Assembly (NCBI RefSeq): GCF_900103415.1
Contig: NZ_FMXB01000002.1
Location: 138,545-202,544, forward strand
DNA from: Methanobrevibacter millerae
GTDB lineage: Archaea > Methanobacteriota > Methanobacteria > Methanobacteriales > Methanobacteriaceae
Reading direction: 5' to 3'
Length of the DNA: 64,000 nt
Positions 1-9,575 of this stretch are shown here, one piece after another. The notes beneath the pieces are model-generated. The model did no database searches. It was not told where the DNA came from and saw only the letters and a list, made by a program, of their open reading frames with translations. Made by a program: the position numbers and the translations under genes. Within the stretch, counting starts at the first letter, position 1; each line of letters opens with the position of its first letter.

Positions 1-896
1 GCCTTTTTAAGATAATGTTCAGCCAGGTCATCGATTCCTTTCTGACAGAAGAATACGTTTGCGCCTGAATCGACGATTTTGTCAACCAAGTCCCTAATCA
101 TCTGCTCTTCATTGTCCAGAAATGCCGCAAACTGATCAGGAGAGGTAATGTCGATTTTAGTATCGGTATTGAGGTCTTTTAACTCAATAGGATATTTCAT
201 GATTGCAATTTTTGCATCTTCAACGACTTCAGGCATGTTTTTTGAAACCGGAGTCTTGTCAATGACAATGCCTTCACATAAGAATGAATCTTCCACGGAA
301 TCTCCGGAAACCCTTTGAATGTTGATGTTGTCGATTTCAGATACACCGTCCTCTTCGATTCTTAAAGCTGCTTCTACAACAAGGTTTGCAAGATGTTCTT
401 TTGCATAATCTGATCCTTTACCACTCATTGCAGTGACTGCAACATGCTGAAGGGTTTCCTTATCGTCAGCATCGATTGCAATTTCATTCAATAATTCAAC
501 AGCTTTTGCGGTTGCGTTTCTAAATCCTTTAACGACAACGGAAGTTGCGATTCCATCTTCTAATAATTCTTCAGCTTTAGCTAATAATTCACCAGCAATA
601 ACAACGACAGAAGTGGTTCCGTCTCCGACAATTTCTTCTTGCTTTTTAGCTGTTTCTACAAGCATACGTGCAGCCGGCTGTGCAATATCCATTTCTCTCA
701 TTATAGTTGCACCATCATTAGTTACGGTAATATCTCCCATACCACTAACTAACATTTTGTCCATTCCTTTAGGACCAAGAGTAGTTCTTACAATGCCTGC
801 CAATACTTTAGCGGCCGTAATATTCATTCTTAAAGCATCTCTTTTAGAATATCTTTCAGTCCCTTCAGGAAGAATAAATATTGGTTGATTTGCCAT
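1..896 (-). CDS. ths: Thermosome (group II chaperonin) subunit, N-terminal part
   Basis: ATP-dependent cytosolic chaperonin subunit that folds proteins inside a double-ring cavity. The minus-strand frame starts with ATG at 896 ([12 protein letters not shown]) and runs open to the window edge, giving about 298 of the usual 540-550 residues, so the C-terminal half is cut off by the window and not by mutation. Family signatures visible are [16 protein letters not shown] and the nucleotide-site motif [16 protein letters not shown] good ribosome site (AAAGGTGA) lies about 8 bases upstream of the ATG, preceded by TATA-like sequence around 930-950, so it looks singly transcribed. Methanobacteriales usually have two thermosome subunits; which one this is cannot be told from half a protein. 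Confidence 0.96.
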   Translation of the reverse strand, partial: MANQPIFILPEGTERYSKRDALRMNITAAKVLAGIVRTTLGPKGMDKMLVSGMGDITVTNDGATIMREMDIAQPAARMLVETAKKQEEIVGDGTTSVVVIAGELLAKAEELLEDGIATSVVVKGFRNATAKAVELLNEIAIDADDKETLQHVAVTAMSGKGSDYAKEHLANLVVEAALRIEEDGVSEIDNINIQRVSGDSVEDSFLCEGIVIDKTPVSKNMPEVVEDAKIAIMKYPIELKDLNTDTKIDITSPDQFAAFLDNEEQMIRDLVDKIVDSGANVFFCQKGIDDLAEHYLKK

Positions 897-1011
897 ACTA
901 TTTTCACCTTTAAAATTAATTTATAATACGATATAAAAATTAGAATTTTTTATACATTAAATATATTGATTTGTGATAATATAAAAATATTACCTAAAAA
1001 GAAAAAAAATA

Positions 1012-1036
1012 AACAAAGCCTAAAAAGGCTTGTTTT
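1012..1036 (-). terminator. Probable intrinsic terminator of the adhesin-like gene
   Basis: Just past the minus-strand stop at 1043 there is an AAGCC/GGCTT hairpin (arms 1016-1020 and 1027-1031). Read on the minus strand it is followed by a long T-rich run (TTTATTTTTTTTC). Confidence 0.55.
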
Positions 1037-1042
1037 ATGATA

Positions 1043-3244
1043 TTATCTAATCATGGAAGTTGAAAAACCGCCATTTGCAAACTGATACATGATTCCTTCA
1101 GTTGTAGGGTAAGTACAATATTTAATGTTGTTTGCTGCCAGATACTGGGCAACATTGGAAATTGAAGGATCAGTTATGCTGAAGTTATCGTCCCATGCCC
1201 TTTTTGCGGAATATCCGCTGAAGTCACCGTAACGATACGGTCCCATTCCATTAGGATTTGTCCAATCGATACTGTCCCAGACAGGAACACAGACACAGTT
1301 TTTAGACCTCAATACATTCTGAATATAGCTTGAAGCCAGTTCCCTTATGGTTCCGGCACAGAAACCGTTATAGACAGTTATAAGCACGTAATTGCTTGGA
1401 ACATTGAAGTAGTCTTCATAATGGGCATTGCTGTGCGTTTTTCCTACTTTTACATTCCATCCTGCGGCAGCAAAAGCTCTGGCTAATTCCCATTTCTTCT
1501 CATCAGATCCTCCGTCAGCATCAATATAGACATTCTTGCCGGTTAAACCAAATGGATTACTATTCATACCAAAATTAAAGTTGGATGCAACCTTATTTGA
1601 AACGAAAGTCACATAGTCTGCTAAAGAATAGCTATAATCATGATAGAATGACATGATTTTTGAAGCGATAATTGCATAGTCATTGTAGCTGACTACGCCG
1701 GAACTTGTGGAAACACTATCCGGAACCTGCTTATTTTTGGAAATTTTTGAAGCGATGTCTTTTGCAATGTTTACAAACTCGTCTTTTTTAATTAAGCATG
1801 ATGTGATTGTATTGTCCGGTGAATTAACACCCTGTACGCCATGGATAATGGCTACATTATTTCTATTGGAACTTCCCAGCTGTTCAATGGCCTTATTCAT
1901 TAAATAATAAAATTCAGCCAAGGTATATGTATGAACAGGAGCATTAAGCGTTGCAGGCAAGACCCCATGAGTCTCATAATAACATCTAAGGTAATATGCA
2001 CCGTCTGCAATATCGCTGATTGATATTTCAATAGGAATAACTTCAATATTGTTTGATATTGACAGTCCGTTGAAAGTTGAAGTTATGATATATTTATTCG
2101 GATGTAAATTAATGTTAAGCTTTGCAACACCATTGCTGTCAGTTGTTCTGTCATAATAAACTCCATTGATATTGAAAGTCACGTTTTTATTGGCATATGG
2201 CTTTCCCTGACCGTCAAGCAGAGTGGTCTTGAACGCATCGGCAGTCTTATATAACTTATTTAAATCATTGGCGAATAAAATCTGATTGACTTTAATGCTG
2301 TTGGAGACAATTGAATCCTTATGCTCGGCAGTGATTATGTAATCTCCCGGAGCCAGATTGATATTGATTTTAGCATGCCCGGATGAGTTTGTAACCCTAT
2401 CATAGTAAACTCCATTAATGTTGAACTTTACGGTTTCACCGGCACCGACAGGCTTTGCATTATCGCCCAATACCCTAACGACATACTGGGAACTGTTCTT
2501 ATAATACTTGACCAAATCGCTGTTTTCAACGATTCTTGAAATGACAGTGATTACATTTGAAGTTCTCTCGCCGTTTTCGGTATTGTATGCGGTAAGAACG
2601 TATTCTCCAGGTATCAGATTAATGTTAAGCCTGGCAAGACCCTTATCTCCACTGACCTGACGGGTATAGAAAACGCCGTTGATGTTAAAGGTGACGTTGC
2701 TTCCGGAAGCCAGATATTTGCCCTCGCTGTCACGGAATGTGGCATAATACTGAGTTCCGTTCTTATACATTTTGGAAATATCAGTTCCGTTGAGAGTAGC
2801 TAAAATGGAAACATTACAGTCAGCATAATTATCATTATAGGATATCTTTACAGGATAATCCCCTGCAATCAGATTCAATGCCAGAGAGGCAGTACCGTTC
2901 TCATTAGTAACCCTGTTATATGTTACGCCGTTTATTGTAATTCCTACGCTTTGATTTGAAACAGGTTTTCCGTCGGATTCGACAAGGACGCTTAACCTTT
3001 CAGATCCCCCATAATATTTAACGACGTCTGGCGCTGTAATGACAACGCCGGAAGTGTTTGAACTTTCTTCGGATGCTGATAAAACATCACCACCTACATT
3101 TTCCGATAAAACAATATCCGAATAGGATATGGATAATGTATCGGTACCATTATAGTTTTCTTGATTAAAATCATCACTGGCGCAAGCGCCAGAAATGGAT
3201 AAGATTAAAATTAAAGAAAAAATAATTAAAAATCGTTTTTTCAT
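1043..3244 (-). CDS. Secreted adhesin-like protein with Ig-like repeats and a pseudomurein-binding repeat
   Basis: Predicted cell-surface protein. The annotated frame opens at 3265, but the Met at 3244 is the better start because it directly gives a signal peptide: MKKR, a hydrophobic run to about residue 20 (LIIFSLILILSISGACA), then the mature protein (733 residues total). After that come four Ig-like repeats of about 88 residues (roughly 60-420), each with a FNINGVYYDR...NGxAKLNINLxPGDY pattern, as in methanogen adhesin-like proteins. At about 425-475 is a pseudomurein-binding repeat (ISDIADGAYYLRCYYETHGVLP...YTLAEFYYLM). A possible second degenerate copy (YNDYAIIASKIMSFYHDY) follows. The last 170 residues form a domain I cannot name, with several Cys and Trp. 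Pseudomurein is the Methanobacteriales wall polymer, so wall anchoring is expected. It has no C-terminal membrane anchor. A peptidase role for the C-terminal domain is possible but not shown. Confidence 0.85.
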   Translation of the reverse strand: MKKRFLIIFSLILILSISGACASDDFNQENYNGTDTLSISYSDIVLSENVGGDVLSASEESSNTSGVVITAPDVVKYYGGSERLSVLVESDGKPVSNQSVGITINGVTYNRVTNENGTASLALNLIAGDYPVKISYNDNYADCNVSILATLNGTDISKMYKNGTQYYATFRDSEGKYLASGSNVTFNINGVFYTRQVSGDKGLARLNINLIPGEYVLTAYNTENGERTSNVITVISRIVENSDLVKYYKNSSQYVVRVLGDNAKPVGAGETVKFNINGVYYDRVTNSSGHAKININLAPGDYIITAEHKDSIVSNSIKVNQILFANDLNKLYKTADAFKTTLLDGQGKPYANKNVTFNINGVYYDRTTDSNGVAKLNINLHPNKYIITSTFNGLSISNNIEVIPIEISISDIADGAYYLRCYYETHGVLPATLNAPVHTYTLAEFYYLMNKAIEQLGSSNRNNVAIIHGVQGVNSPDNTITSCLIKKDEFVNIAKDIASKISKNKQVPDSVSTSSGVVSYNDYAIIASKIMSFYHDYSYSLADYVTFVSNKVASNFNFGMNSNPFGLTGKNVYIDADGGSDEKKWELARAFAAAGWNVKVGKTHSNAHYEDYFNVPSNYVLITVYNGFCAGTIRELASSYIQNVLRSKNCVCVPVWDSIDWTNPNGMGPYRYGDFSGYSAKRAWDDNFSITDPSISNVAQYLAANNIKYCTYPTTEGIMYQFANGGFSTSMIR

Positions 3245-3363
3245 AAATCTAACACAACCTTTCAATAGTATAAAAATTTTTATTTTTAATAATATTTAAG
3301 AATTTTTATTAAAAATGTGAATTCGGTTACTTTTATTAAACAAAATATTTATAATATTATTAT

Positions 3364-4392
3364 ATGTATCAGAAAGTCATTGAGGACATTAAAAAAAATC
3401 TTGGAGAAAACAAGGATTTGAATCGCAAATACCTTATATCACAAATTGAAATCTACAAGACTCATGAATACTCCACAGAAATAATCAAAGAGATTTCCAA
3501 AATGATTTGGGATTGCTTAAGTCCTGAAGAGCAGGAAGAGTACGAAAGGATAATCAGCGAAGAAAATCCCATAAAGGACCTGATAATTGAAGCGGAGTTT
3601 TACATACAGAACAATGACTATGAAAAGGCGCTGGAAATCTATGATGAATTCATGAATACCTTTCCGGGGATGTATGAAAACGATGAGGTCAATGAATACC
3701 ACAGCTTTTCAGACCCTTTAGAAGAGCTGATATTTCATGAATTCATCGGCTGTGAAAAGGAACTTCAATACATTCCGGACAATCAGCCTCTGGAAGACCT
3801 GTATTACGGTTACGGATTTCTCCTGAGGGACGCTTCAAGGCTTGATGAAGCCGAATCCGCACTTAAGGAATCATTAAGGATCAATCCCGTTTCAACGAGA
3901 GTGATTCTGGAGCTGTGTGACATCTACAAAATGCGTGCACCTACATTCAACAGATTCTACTTCCATAATATGGATGCCTTAAAATACGCATATACCGGTT
4001 CTGATTTGGCCAGAATTTACAATAACTTCGGATTTTACTATTATGAGGAAAACAACCCTGAACTGTCAATAGCATGTTACAGATACAGCCTGAAGTATGA
4101 AAATGATCCGTTTACTGAAGACAAAATCAAATCAATAGAGAAAAAATACGGCATAGAGTTGACGGATGGGGAATGTGAAGCGTTAATGACAAGCAAACAC
4201 ATCCGGGTTGGCGTTAATCCGTTCGTTCTTGAAAATCTGGAAAGGCTGGCTAGGGACTATGAAAAGGACAATATGCTGAACCAGTCACTCTTTTTCTACA
4301 GGAGGCTCTACAGCGTCAACAAGAATGAACAGACATTCAACAAAATAAAAGAATTGGATTTCAAAACAAGACGTCAAAAAAGAAAAATTTAA
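3364..4392 (+). CDS. TPR-repeat protein of unknown function
   Basis: A 342-residue soluble, acidic, helical protein. Tetratricopeptide-like units can be read at about residues 72-105 (EAEFYIQNNDYEKALEIYDEFMN), 147-182 (YYGYGFLLRDASRLDEAESALKESL) and 217-250 (IYNNFGFYYYEENNPELSIACYRYSL), with a weaker one near the C-terminus. TPRs normally mediate protein-protein contacts; no partner or enzymatic domain is visible. The ATG follows a very AT-rich stretch with TATA-like sequence and no clear ribosome site, so a leaderless or very short-leader transcript is possible. It diverges from the adhesin-like gene and is followed by a small zinc-ribbon gene. Confidence 0.75.
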   Translation: MYQKVIEDIKKNLGENKDLNRKYLISQIEIYKTHEYSTEIIKEISKMIWDCLSPEEQEEYERIISEENPIKDLIIEAEFYIQNNDYEKALEIYDEFMNTFPGMYENDEVNEYHSFSDPLEELIFHEFIGCEKELQYIPDNQPLEDLYYGYGFLLRDASRLDEAESALKESLRINPVSTRVILELCDIYKMRAPTFNRFYFHNMDALKYAYTGSDLARIYNNFGFYYYEENNPELSIACYRYSLKYENDPFTEDKIKSIEKKYGIELTDGECEALMTSKHIRVGVNPFVLENLERLARDYEKDNMLNQSLFFYRRLYSVNKNEQTFNKIKELDFKTRRQKRKI

Positions 4393-4431
4393 TTATATAT
4401 AAAATATATAAATATTTTTAGGTGATTTAAT

Positions 4432-4587
4432 ATGTGTTCTGCTGGTGGCCCAATGGCCGATATTGACTTAGGAAAATTAAAGACAAAAAGATACAGATGT
4501 TTAGACTGTGGAAATGAATTTAAAGGGCTTGGTAAAAAAGTCGTTTGTCCTTCTTGCCAAAGCGACAACGTTGAATGCAAAGAATAA
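4432..4587 (+). CDS. Small zinc-ribbon protein (51 aa)
   Basis: A short gene encoding MCSAGGPMADIDLGKLKTKR followed by a CLDCG...CPSCQ zinc ribbon and a lysine-glutamate tail. Two CxxC pairs (RCLDCG and VCPSCQ) spaced about 15 residues apart would bind one zinc ion. It has a good ribosome site (AGGTGAT) 7 bases before the ATG and ends before a T-rich tract. Function is unknown. Such mini zinc ribbons in archaea are usually guessed to contact nucleic acid or other proteins. Confidence 0.72.
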   Translation: MCSAGGPMADIDLGKLKTKRYRCLDCGNEFKGLGKKVVCPSCQSDNVECKE

Positions 4588-4627
4588 TTCCTAATTATTC
4601 TTCTTTTTTTATTTTTTAGTGGTTAAT

Positions 4628-5080
4628 ATGGATATTGACTTCAGTTATGATGAGATTCTTTTTTTGGAAGGTGAAAGCGGTCTTGTTGGAATAATTAAGG
4701 TCGCTAAAGACAACAAGATGCTCTTTATAGCCACACAGGACAATGAAGAGATAGTTCAGTTCCTTGAAAAGGATGACATTATAGCGGTATCCAACTTCAA
4801 AAAGGACAAAAGAGCGATAAGGTCACAGGCATACCTGACCAGAGAGGAAGACTCACCTATAGTTATCTTAAATAAGGATCATCCGTCCGTCAAGAGGCTG
4901 TCACAGGTATTGTCCGTAGGCGAAAGGGTGAACCTGAACTGCAATATCGTTAGGGGAACACACCCGGAACAGGACGTCTTATGCTCATGCGACTCATTAT
5001 CCGGAATATCCATCACTAAAACGAAAAGCGGCGTCAGATTAAACCGGGTTCATGAAAATTACACTATCGAAGAGTTTTAA
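4628..5080 (+). CDS. Conserved hypothetical protein (150 aa)
   Basis: Not recognised. The open frame begins with GTG at 4619, but the ATG at 4628 is the more ordinary start. The protein is soluble and mixed alpha/beta with no signal peptide or membrane segment. It has three cysteines (NLNCN, VLCSCDS) and a basic middle section (FKKDKRAIRSQAYLTREE). It ends 2 bases before the DUF116 gene, so the two are almost certainly co-transcribed and possibly functionally linked. Confidence 0.65.
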   Translation: MDIDFSYDEILFLEGESGLVGIIKVAKDNKMLFIATQDNEEIVQFLEKDDIIAVSNFKKDKRAIRSQAYLTREEDSPIVILNKDHPSVKRLSQVLSVGERVNLNCNIVRGTHPEQDVLCSCDSLSGISITKTKSGVRLNRVHENYTIEEF

Positions 5081-5082
5081 GC

Positions 5083-5727
5083 ATGAATTTTGATTTTAAT
5101 TTCCTGTATACCTTGCTGGGACAGCTGGTAATTATAATTGCAGTTCTGATTATAATACTGTTTATAATATATCTGACCATCGGAAAGCTCCTGATTAAAA
5201 AGGAAATTGTCATCTTTCCAAAATTCATTTTATTCATTACAGACTTACTTTATTCACCGTTCAAATCAATAGCTAAACTGTTAAAGCTCGATGATAACCT
5301 GATAGACTCAATCAGCATTCAGACAAGAAATGACATCAATAAAAAGAAGTTCAAGAAAATACCTGCGGATAAGACGCTTATTTTCCTGCCTCATTGTTTA
5401 AGGCACAAGGACTGTCCCGCCACGCTTCAAAAGGAAGGCGTGAAATGTACATGCTGTGGATTATGCTCAATTGGTGTCATCAAGAAAAAGGCCGAACCTA
5501 TGGGCTATAAGACATATATTGTGCCTGGATCAAGCTTTGTTAAAAAAATAGTAATGGAAAACAAGTTCAAGGCAGTCATAGGCGTTGCATGCCATGAGGA
5601 TTTGAATCAGATGATGATGCTTCTTTCGGATTTTTGCCCGCAGGGCGTATTGCTTAAAAAAACAGGATGCTTTGAAACAAGGGTGGATGTCGGTGAAGTA
5701 TTGAAAATAATCAATTCCAAAGACTAA
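5083..5727 (+). CDS. DUF116 family membrane-anchored Cys-rich protein
   Basis: A 214-residue protein with one hydrophobic N-terminal segment (about residues 10-35, LGQLVIIIAVLIIILFIIYLT) and a cytosolic domain of the DUF116 type. The signature LPHCLRHKDCPA is followed by a Cys cluster (VKCTCCGLCSIG), a GVACHEDL motif and GCFETRVDVGEVL near the end. The conserved cysteines suggest metal or Fe-S binding, but the biochemical role of the family is not established to my knowledge. Its stop codon overlaps by 4 bases with that of the convergent 67-residue ORF. It is probably in one transcript with the upstream hypothetical gene. Confidence 0.8.
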   Translation: MNFDFNFLYTLLGQLVIIIAVLIIILFIIYLTIGKLLIKKEIVIFPKFILFITDLLYSPFKSIAKLLKLDDNLIDSISIQTRNDINKKKFKKIPADKTLIFLPHCLRHKDCPATLQKEGVKCTCCGLCSIGVIKKKAEPMGYKTYIVPGSSFVKKIVMENKFKAVIGVACHEDLNQMMMLLSDFCPQGVLLKKTGCFETRVDVGEVLKIINSKD

Positions 5728-5927
5728 TCAAAATACTTCATGAAATCCAGAGATTCAGGCGTTTGGCTGAATTCCTCTATGAAAGCTTTCAAATCATTAA
5801 TGAATTCTTCTTTTCTTTCCTGTAAATCTTCAATTTGGGAATAATCCTTTTTTATTGCGATATTCATTATGATATCATCAGTTTCCAAGTTAATTTCAGG
5901 CAAAAGCAAAGTGTCAATTTCATCCAT
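5724..5927 (-). CDS. Small acidic hypothetical protein (67 aa)
   Basis: The frame is open from 6068 but overlaps HMG-CoA reductase. The plausible start is ATG 5927, only 5 bases past the reductase stop, with a GGGGTTG sequence ahead of it. The product (MDEIDTLLLPEINLETDDII...ESLDFMKYFD) is acidic and helical and resembles no family I know. Its position as the last gene of the sucD-hmgA operon argues it is real, though short. It ends in a 4-base tail-to-tail overlap with the DUF116 gene. Confidence 0.55.
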   Translation of the reverse strand: MDEIDTLLLPEINLETDDIIMNIAIKKDYSQIEDLQERKEEFINDLKAFIEEFSQTPESLDFMKYFD

Positions 5928-5931
5928 TATT

Positions 5932-7134
5932 TCAACCCCTTCCAAGTTCCTTATGAGCTCTTGCCAAGTGTCCGGCAGCCAATGCACCGATAAGGGACAA
6001 TTCCCCTGCAAGAACCGTACTTGCAACGATTTCGGCAAATTCATGGGCTTTGCCTGAACCGGCAACACCTAAAATATTCAATCCTTCATTTGCAGCTTCA
6101 AGACTTGTTCCTCCGCCTACAGTGGCAATAGGCAAGTCAGGCAAGTTAACTGAGAAGTATAAATCTCCGTCACGAGCTTCGGCAGTCGTAATGCCCAGAG
6201 AACCTTCAACGACATGAGCCGCATCCTGGCCCGTAGCCAAAAAGATTGCTGCAACCATGTTTGCATAATGCGCATTGTATGCGTGAGAAGCACTGACAGC
6301 TGAGCCTATAAGGTTTTTGGCTATATTAACCTCTTCCATGGCTTCCGCCGTGGTTTTAAGTTTCTGATTAACGATATCCTTAGGAATCAGGATGTCTGCA
6401 ACAACGCTTTTTCCCCTTCCTTCAATGATATTGATTGCCGCAGGCTTCTTATCGACGCAGGCATTTCCGCTTAAGGCAATGTGTCTGGCAGTCGTTTCGC
6501 TGGCCATCTTGTCGAGAATCTTTTCGGTGGCTATCGTGACCATGTTCATGCCCATACTGTCTCCTGTGGAATATACGAAGCGAGGATAAACATAAACGCC
6601 CGCAATTAATATCGGATCGATTTTAAGGAGTTTTCCGTGTGATGTTGTGGATTCGGCAATTTCTTTAAGTTCAGCGAAATTATCAATAAACCATTCCTTA
6701 ATCCTTATGGACTCTGATGCGTTTTCGGTTTTGATTACCGGAGCTCTGGTCATGATGTCTGATATGACGTGTGCATTGACTCCGCCTGATGCAGTAATGG
6801 TGGAAGCTCCCCTGTTTATTGATGCGACAAGCGCTCCTTCAGAGGTTGCAAGAGGAACGAAAACTTCCCTTTTGCATTTATCCCCATTGATTTTTAAAGG
6901 ACCTGCAATACCCATAGGCAATTGCAGAACTCCGATTGAATTTTCAATGTTTCTGGCGGAAGCCCTTTCCATATCCAGAGAATAATTGGCTATATTGTCC
7001 AGTTTAATTGAATATTTCCTTTCAAGGAATTCCCTTCTGATGTCTGTGGCTTCACTGGCTGAAACTTCCCTGTCGACCTGGTAAAGTTTCATTTCACCGT
7101 TCAAAAGTTTATCAATAATTTCTGAGTGATTCAT
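5932..7134 (-). CDS. hmgA: 3-hydroxy-3-methylglutaryl-CoA reductase (class I)
   Basis: NADPH-dependent reduction of HMG-CoA to mevalonate, the committed step to the isoprenoid chains of archaeal membrane lipids. The 400-residue length is normal for the soluble archaeal enzyme. The four catalytic residues can be placed: Glu in ATSEGALVAS, Lys in CVDKKPAA, Asp in GQDAAHVVEG and His near the C-terminus in LARAHK. The substrate-binding GMNMVTIATE and the glycine-rich ATVGGGTSL are also present. The ATG lies 1 base after the sucD stop, so the genes are translationally coupled. Confidence 0.97.
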   Translation of the reverse strand: MNHSEIIDKLLNGEMKLYQVDREVSASEATDIRREFLERKYSIKLDNIANYSLDMERASARNIENSIGVLQLPMGIAGPLKINGDKCKREVFVPLATSEGALVASINRGASTITASGGVNAHVISDIMTRAPVIKTENASESIRIKEWFIDNFAELKEIAESTTSHGKLLKIDPILIAGVYVYPRFVYSTGDSMGMNMVTIATEKILDKMASETTARHIALSGNACVDKKPAAINIIEGRGKSVVADILIPKDIVNQKLKTTAEAMEEVNIAKNLIGSAVSASHAYNAHYANMVAAIFLATGQDAAHVVEGSLGITTAEARDGDLYFSVNLPDLPIATVGGGTSLEAANEGLNILGVAGSGKAHEFAEIVASTVLAGELSLIGALAAGHLARAHKELGRG

Positions 7135-7135
7135 C

Positions 7136-7996
7136 TTAAATTTCCCTTTTAATTAATTCAACGATTTCTGACGGCATTTTTGCAACTTCAACGCCGGCGT
7201 CATTCAATGCTTCGGTCTTGCTTGCTACGGTACCGGTATTACCCTGAATGATAGCTCCTGCGTGACCCATTCTTTTTCCAGGAGGTGCAGTTCTTCCTGC
7301 GATGTATGAAACGACAGGCTTGGTCATTTCATTTTTAATGTATTCCGCTGCGTTTTCCTCTGCGTTTCCTCCGATTTCACCTATTAATACAACTGCTTCA
7401 GTGTCAGGGTCGTTTTCAAACCTTTCAAGAATGCCTATGTAGTTTGTACCGATAACAGGGTCTCCTCCGATTCCGACACAGGTACTCTGGCCGATTCCCG
7501 CACGGGTAAGTTCGCTGGCTATTTCGTAGGTTAACGTACCGCTTCTTGAAATTACGCCCACATTTCCTTCAGCAAAGATGTGTGTCGGCATGATACCAAG
7601 CTTTCCGACACCAGGTGAGATTACTCCAGGAGTGTTCGGGCCGATGACGGTAGTTCCCATCTGATCGGCATATGCCATTATGTCCAGTGAATCGTGGACA
7701 GGAATGTGTTCGGAAATAATGATGACCAAATCCAGATGTCTGATTGATTCGAAAGCTGCGTCCTTTGCAAATTTTGCAGGAACGAAAATGATTGAAGCGT
7801 TAACGTCAGTTTCGCTTGCTGCCTCTTCAATGGAATTGAAAATAGGAACGCCCAAAAAGTCCTGACCTCCTTTGCCCGGAGTTACGCCTGCTTCTATACA
7901 TGTATTATACTTTAACATCTGTTCAGTGTGGAATGAACCTTGCTTACCGGTTATTCCTTGAACCAAAGCTTTTGTATTTTTATCCAATAAAATCAT
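7136..7996 (-). CDS. sucD: Succinate-CoA ligase (ADP-forming) alpha subunit
   Basis: The alpha subunit binds CoA and carries the phosphohistidine of succinyl-CoA synthetase. In hydrogenotrophic methanogens the enzyme serves the incomplete reductive TCA branch towards 2-oxoglutarate. The 286-residue protein shows the CoA-binding [15 protein letters not shown] at the N-terminus, [10 protein letters not shown], and the active-site His in [14 protein letters not shown]. The beta subunit sucC is not adjacent. The ribosome site GGAGATT precedes ATG 7996. The gene is 15 bases downstream of the TTG-started unknown gene and abuts hmgA, making a tight operon. Confidence 0.96.
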   Translation of the reverse strand: MILLDKNTKALVQGITGKQGSFHTEQMLKYNTCIEAGVTPGKGGQDFLGVPIFNSIEEAASETDVNASIIFVPAKFAKDAAFESIRHLDLVIIISEHIPVHDSLDIMAYADQMGTTVIGPNTPGVISPGVGKLGIMPTHIFAEGNVGVISRSGTLTYEIASELTRAGIGQSTCVGIGGDPVIGTNYIGILERFENDPDTEAVVLIGEIGGNAEENAAEYIKNEMTKPVVSYIAGRTAPPGKRMGHAGAIIQGNTGTVASKTEALNDAGVEVAKMPSEIVELIKREI

Positions 7997-8011
7997 ATTA
8001 AAATCTCCTAA

Positions 8012-8737
8012 TTAACGTAAAATTCTAGTTTTATTTTGAAAAGGAATCGCCAAATCGATAACGTTGCCGTTCATGAATGCTGTAGCGGAAAATATTACGC
8101 TTCCAGGCAATACGTTACACGTTGTTCCCCTTTCGACAAGATAAGTATTCTTATTTCCAAGTGCAGCCCCAATCATTGCACTTGCTATCACTCCAATAGA
8201 CTCGATATTCTGAACCGTGGCCACTACAACCGGATCGTCGGTTTCAGAAGAAACGTATCCGACGCCGGGAATCTTTTTGCTTTTAGCTTCAATCAAATCT
8301 GACACATCCGTCAAATCATCCATTCCTTGAGCCGCCTTGATTGCAGAGTTTGCAACATTTGCAACAAATGGTTCGCCGCCATAGGTATCAAAGCCCAGAA
8401 TAATGGCATCGGGATAAAATCCAGGACGGAAATTGGCTTCAGCATATGAAATTCCTTCGCCTGCCCCAGATTCGTCATCTGATATTCCGGAAAGGTCTCC
8501 GAGGTTTTCAGCGCAGTCCTTTAAAATATTTACTATGCCTTCATTGACGCTTTCAAGCAGGTCATCCTCGACAAAAGCACTTATGACAACATCGTCTCCA
8601 GTGACATTTGTCAAAGCAGCTTCACTAGCTCCAAGTTCTTTAAGCCTATAAAGATTATTTTCAATATTTTCTACCAATGTAGTACTACAGGACACATCAT
8701 TTTTAGAAATGTCGGCTCCTATAGCTGTAATTTTCAA
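8012..8737 (-). CDS. Conserved hypothetical protein, first gene of the sucD-hmgA operon (TTG start)
   Basis: A 241-residue soluble protein I cannot assign. It is rich in Gly, Ala and Asp, with stretches such as GFDTYGGEPFVANVANSAIKAA and ALGNKNTYLVERGTTCNVLPGSVIF, suggesting an alpha/beta enzyme fold. The start codon is TTG at 8737: AGGTG lies 5 bases upstream in the right position, and no ATG fits. Being co-transcribed with sucD and hmgA suggests a metabolic role, but that is only context. The intergenic region to the divergent aroD (8738-8891) is AT-rich and holds promoter-like TATA sequence for both directions. Confidence 0.75.
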   Translation of the reverse strand: MKITAIGADISKNDVSCSTTLVENIENNLYRLKELGASEAALTNVTGDDVVISAFVEDDLLESVNEGIVNILKDCAENLGDLSGISDDESGAGEGISYAEANFRPGFYPDAIILGFDTYGGEPFVANVANSAIKAAQGMDDLTDVSDLIEAKSKKIPGVGYVSSETDDPVVVATVQNIESIGVIASAMIGAALGNKNTYLVERGTTCNVLPGSVIFSATAFMNGNVIDLAIPFQNKTRILR

Positions 8738-8891
8738 AATAACACCTTTAAAATTTGATTAATATAAATATAATAAAATATTAAATTTTATCTGTAATAT
8801 ATTATGTTACTTAATTTATATAAAATTTTAGTCAGAAAATCAGGATTCATTTGAAAAAATTAATTAATAACAATAATCAAAAATAATTATA

Positions 8892-9566
8892 ATGTATTCA
8901 CAAACTAAAATAGCTATTCCAATTTTTCAGTCCAAAATCGATGAAGTGATAGAAGTTGCAAACGACTGTATTGACAAGGGTGCGGATATTTTGGAATTCA
9001 GAATTGACGCCCTTAAAAATCCTGATTTTAAAGAAATTAAACAAGCAATTGAGGAAATTAATTTCCCTATGATTGCAACCAATAGAATCTCGACTGAAGG
9101 AGGTTCATTTAAGGGATCTGAAGAAGAAAGAATTGATATTTTATACAAATGCTGCGATCTGGTTGAATATGTGGATATTGAACTTCAAAGCAATGATGAA
9201 TATATAGATATGATTCATGACACAGGAGTCAAGACAATCGTATCCTACCATGATTTCGAAAAGACTCCCGAAATTGATGAAATCACGTATATTGTTAAAA
9301 AGGAACTGGAGCTTGGAGATATCGCCAAAGTTGCATTCATGCCTAACGATTTAGAGGATACCCTAAAGGTACTGGCCATACTTTCACACTGCGAAAAGAC
9401 AATAGCTATTTCCATGAGCGATTTGGGCAGTTATACAAGAGTTATGGCTTCCAAATTCAATTCACCAATCACTTTTGCTGCAGGCAGAGATGTTACCGCT
9501 CCGGGCCAAATCGATATTGAAACGATGAAAGCTTTACTTAATATGAATCTGAATATCATGGATTAA
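8892..9566 (+). CDS. aroD: 3-dehydroquinate dehydratase, type I
   Basis: Third step of the shikimate pathway: dehydration of 3-dehydroquinate to 3-dehydroshikimate through a Schiff base. The 224-residue length is normal. Visible active-site elements are DILEFRIDAL near the N-terminus, the catalytic His in IVSYHDFEKTP, the Schiff-base Lys in DIAKVAFMP, and the substrate-binding loop SMSDLGSYTRVMASKFNSP ending GQIDIETM. No strong ribosome site precedes the ATG. The signal-peptidase-like gene begins 10 bases downstream with its own AGGTGATA site. Confidence 0.95.
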   Translation: MYSQTKIAIPIFQSKIDEVIEVANDCIDKGADILEFRIDALKNPDFKEIKQAIEEINFPMIATNRISTEGGSFKGSEEERIDILYKCCDLVEYVDIELQSNDEYIDMIHDTGVKTIVSYHDFEKTPEIDEITYIVKKELELGDIAKVAFMPNDLEDTLKVLAILSHCEKTIAISMSDLGSYTRVMASKFNSPITFAAGRDVTAPGQIDIETMKALLNMNLNIMD

Positions 9567-9575
9567 GGTGATAAT

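Noticed and set aside
3245..3265. Start of the adhesin-like gene at 3265
   Set aside because: The seven extra residues come before a normal KKR signal-peptide start at 3244 and have no ribosome site of their own.
5928..6068. Upstream extension of the 67-residue ORF (MLPVQAKPMN...)
   Set aside because: It lies inside the conserved C-terminus of HMG-CoA reductase in another frame and is out of character with the acidic downstream part.
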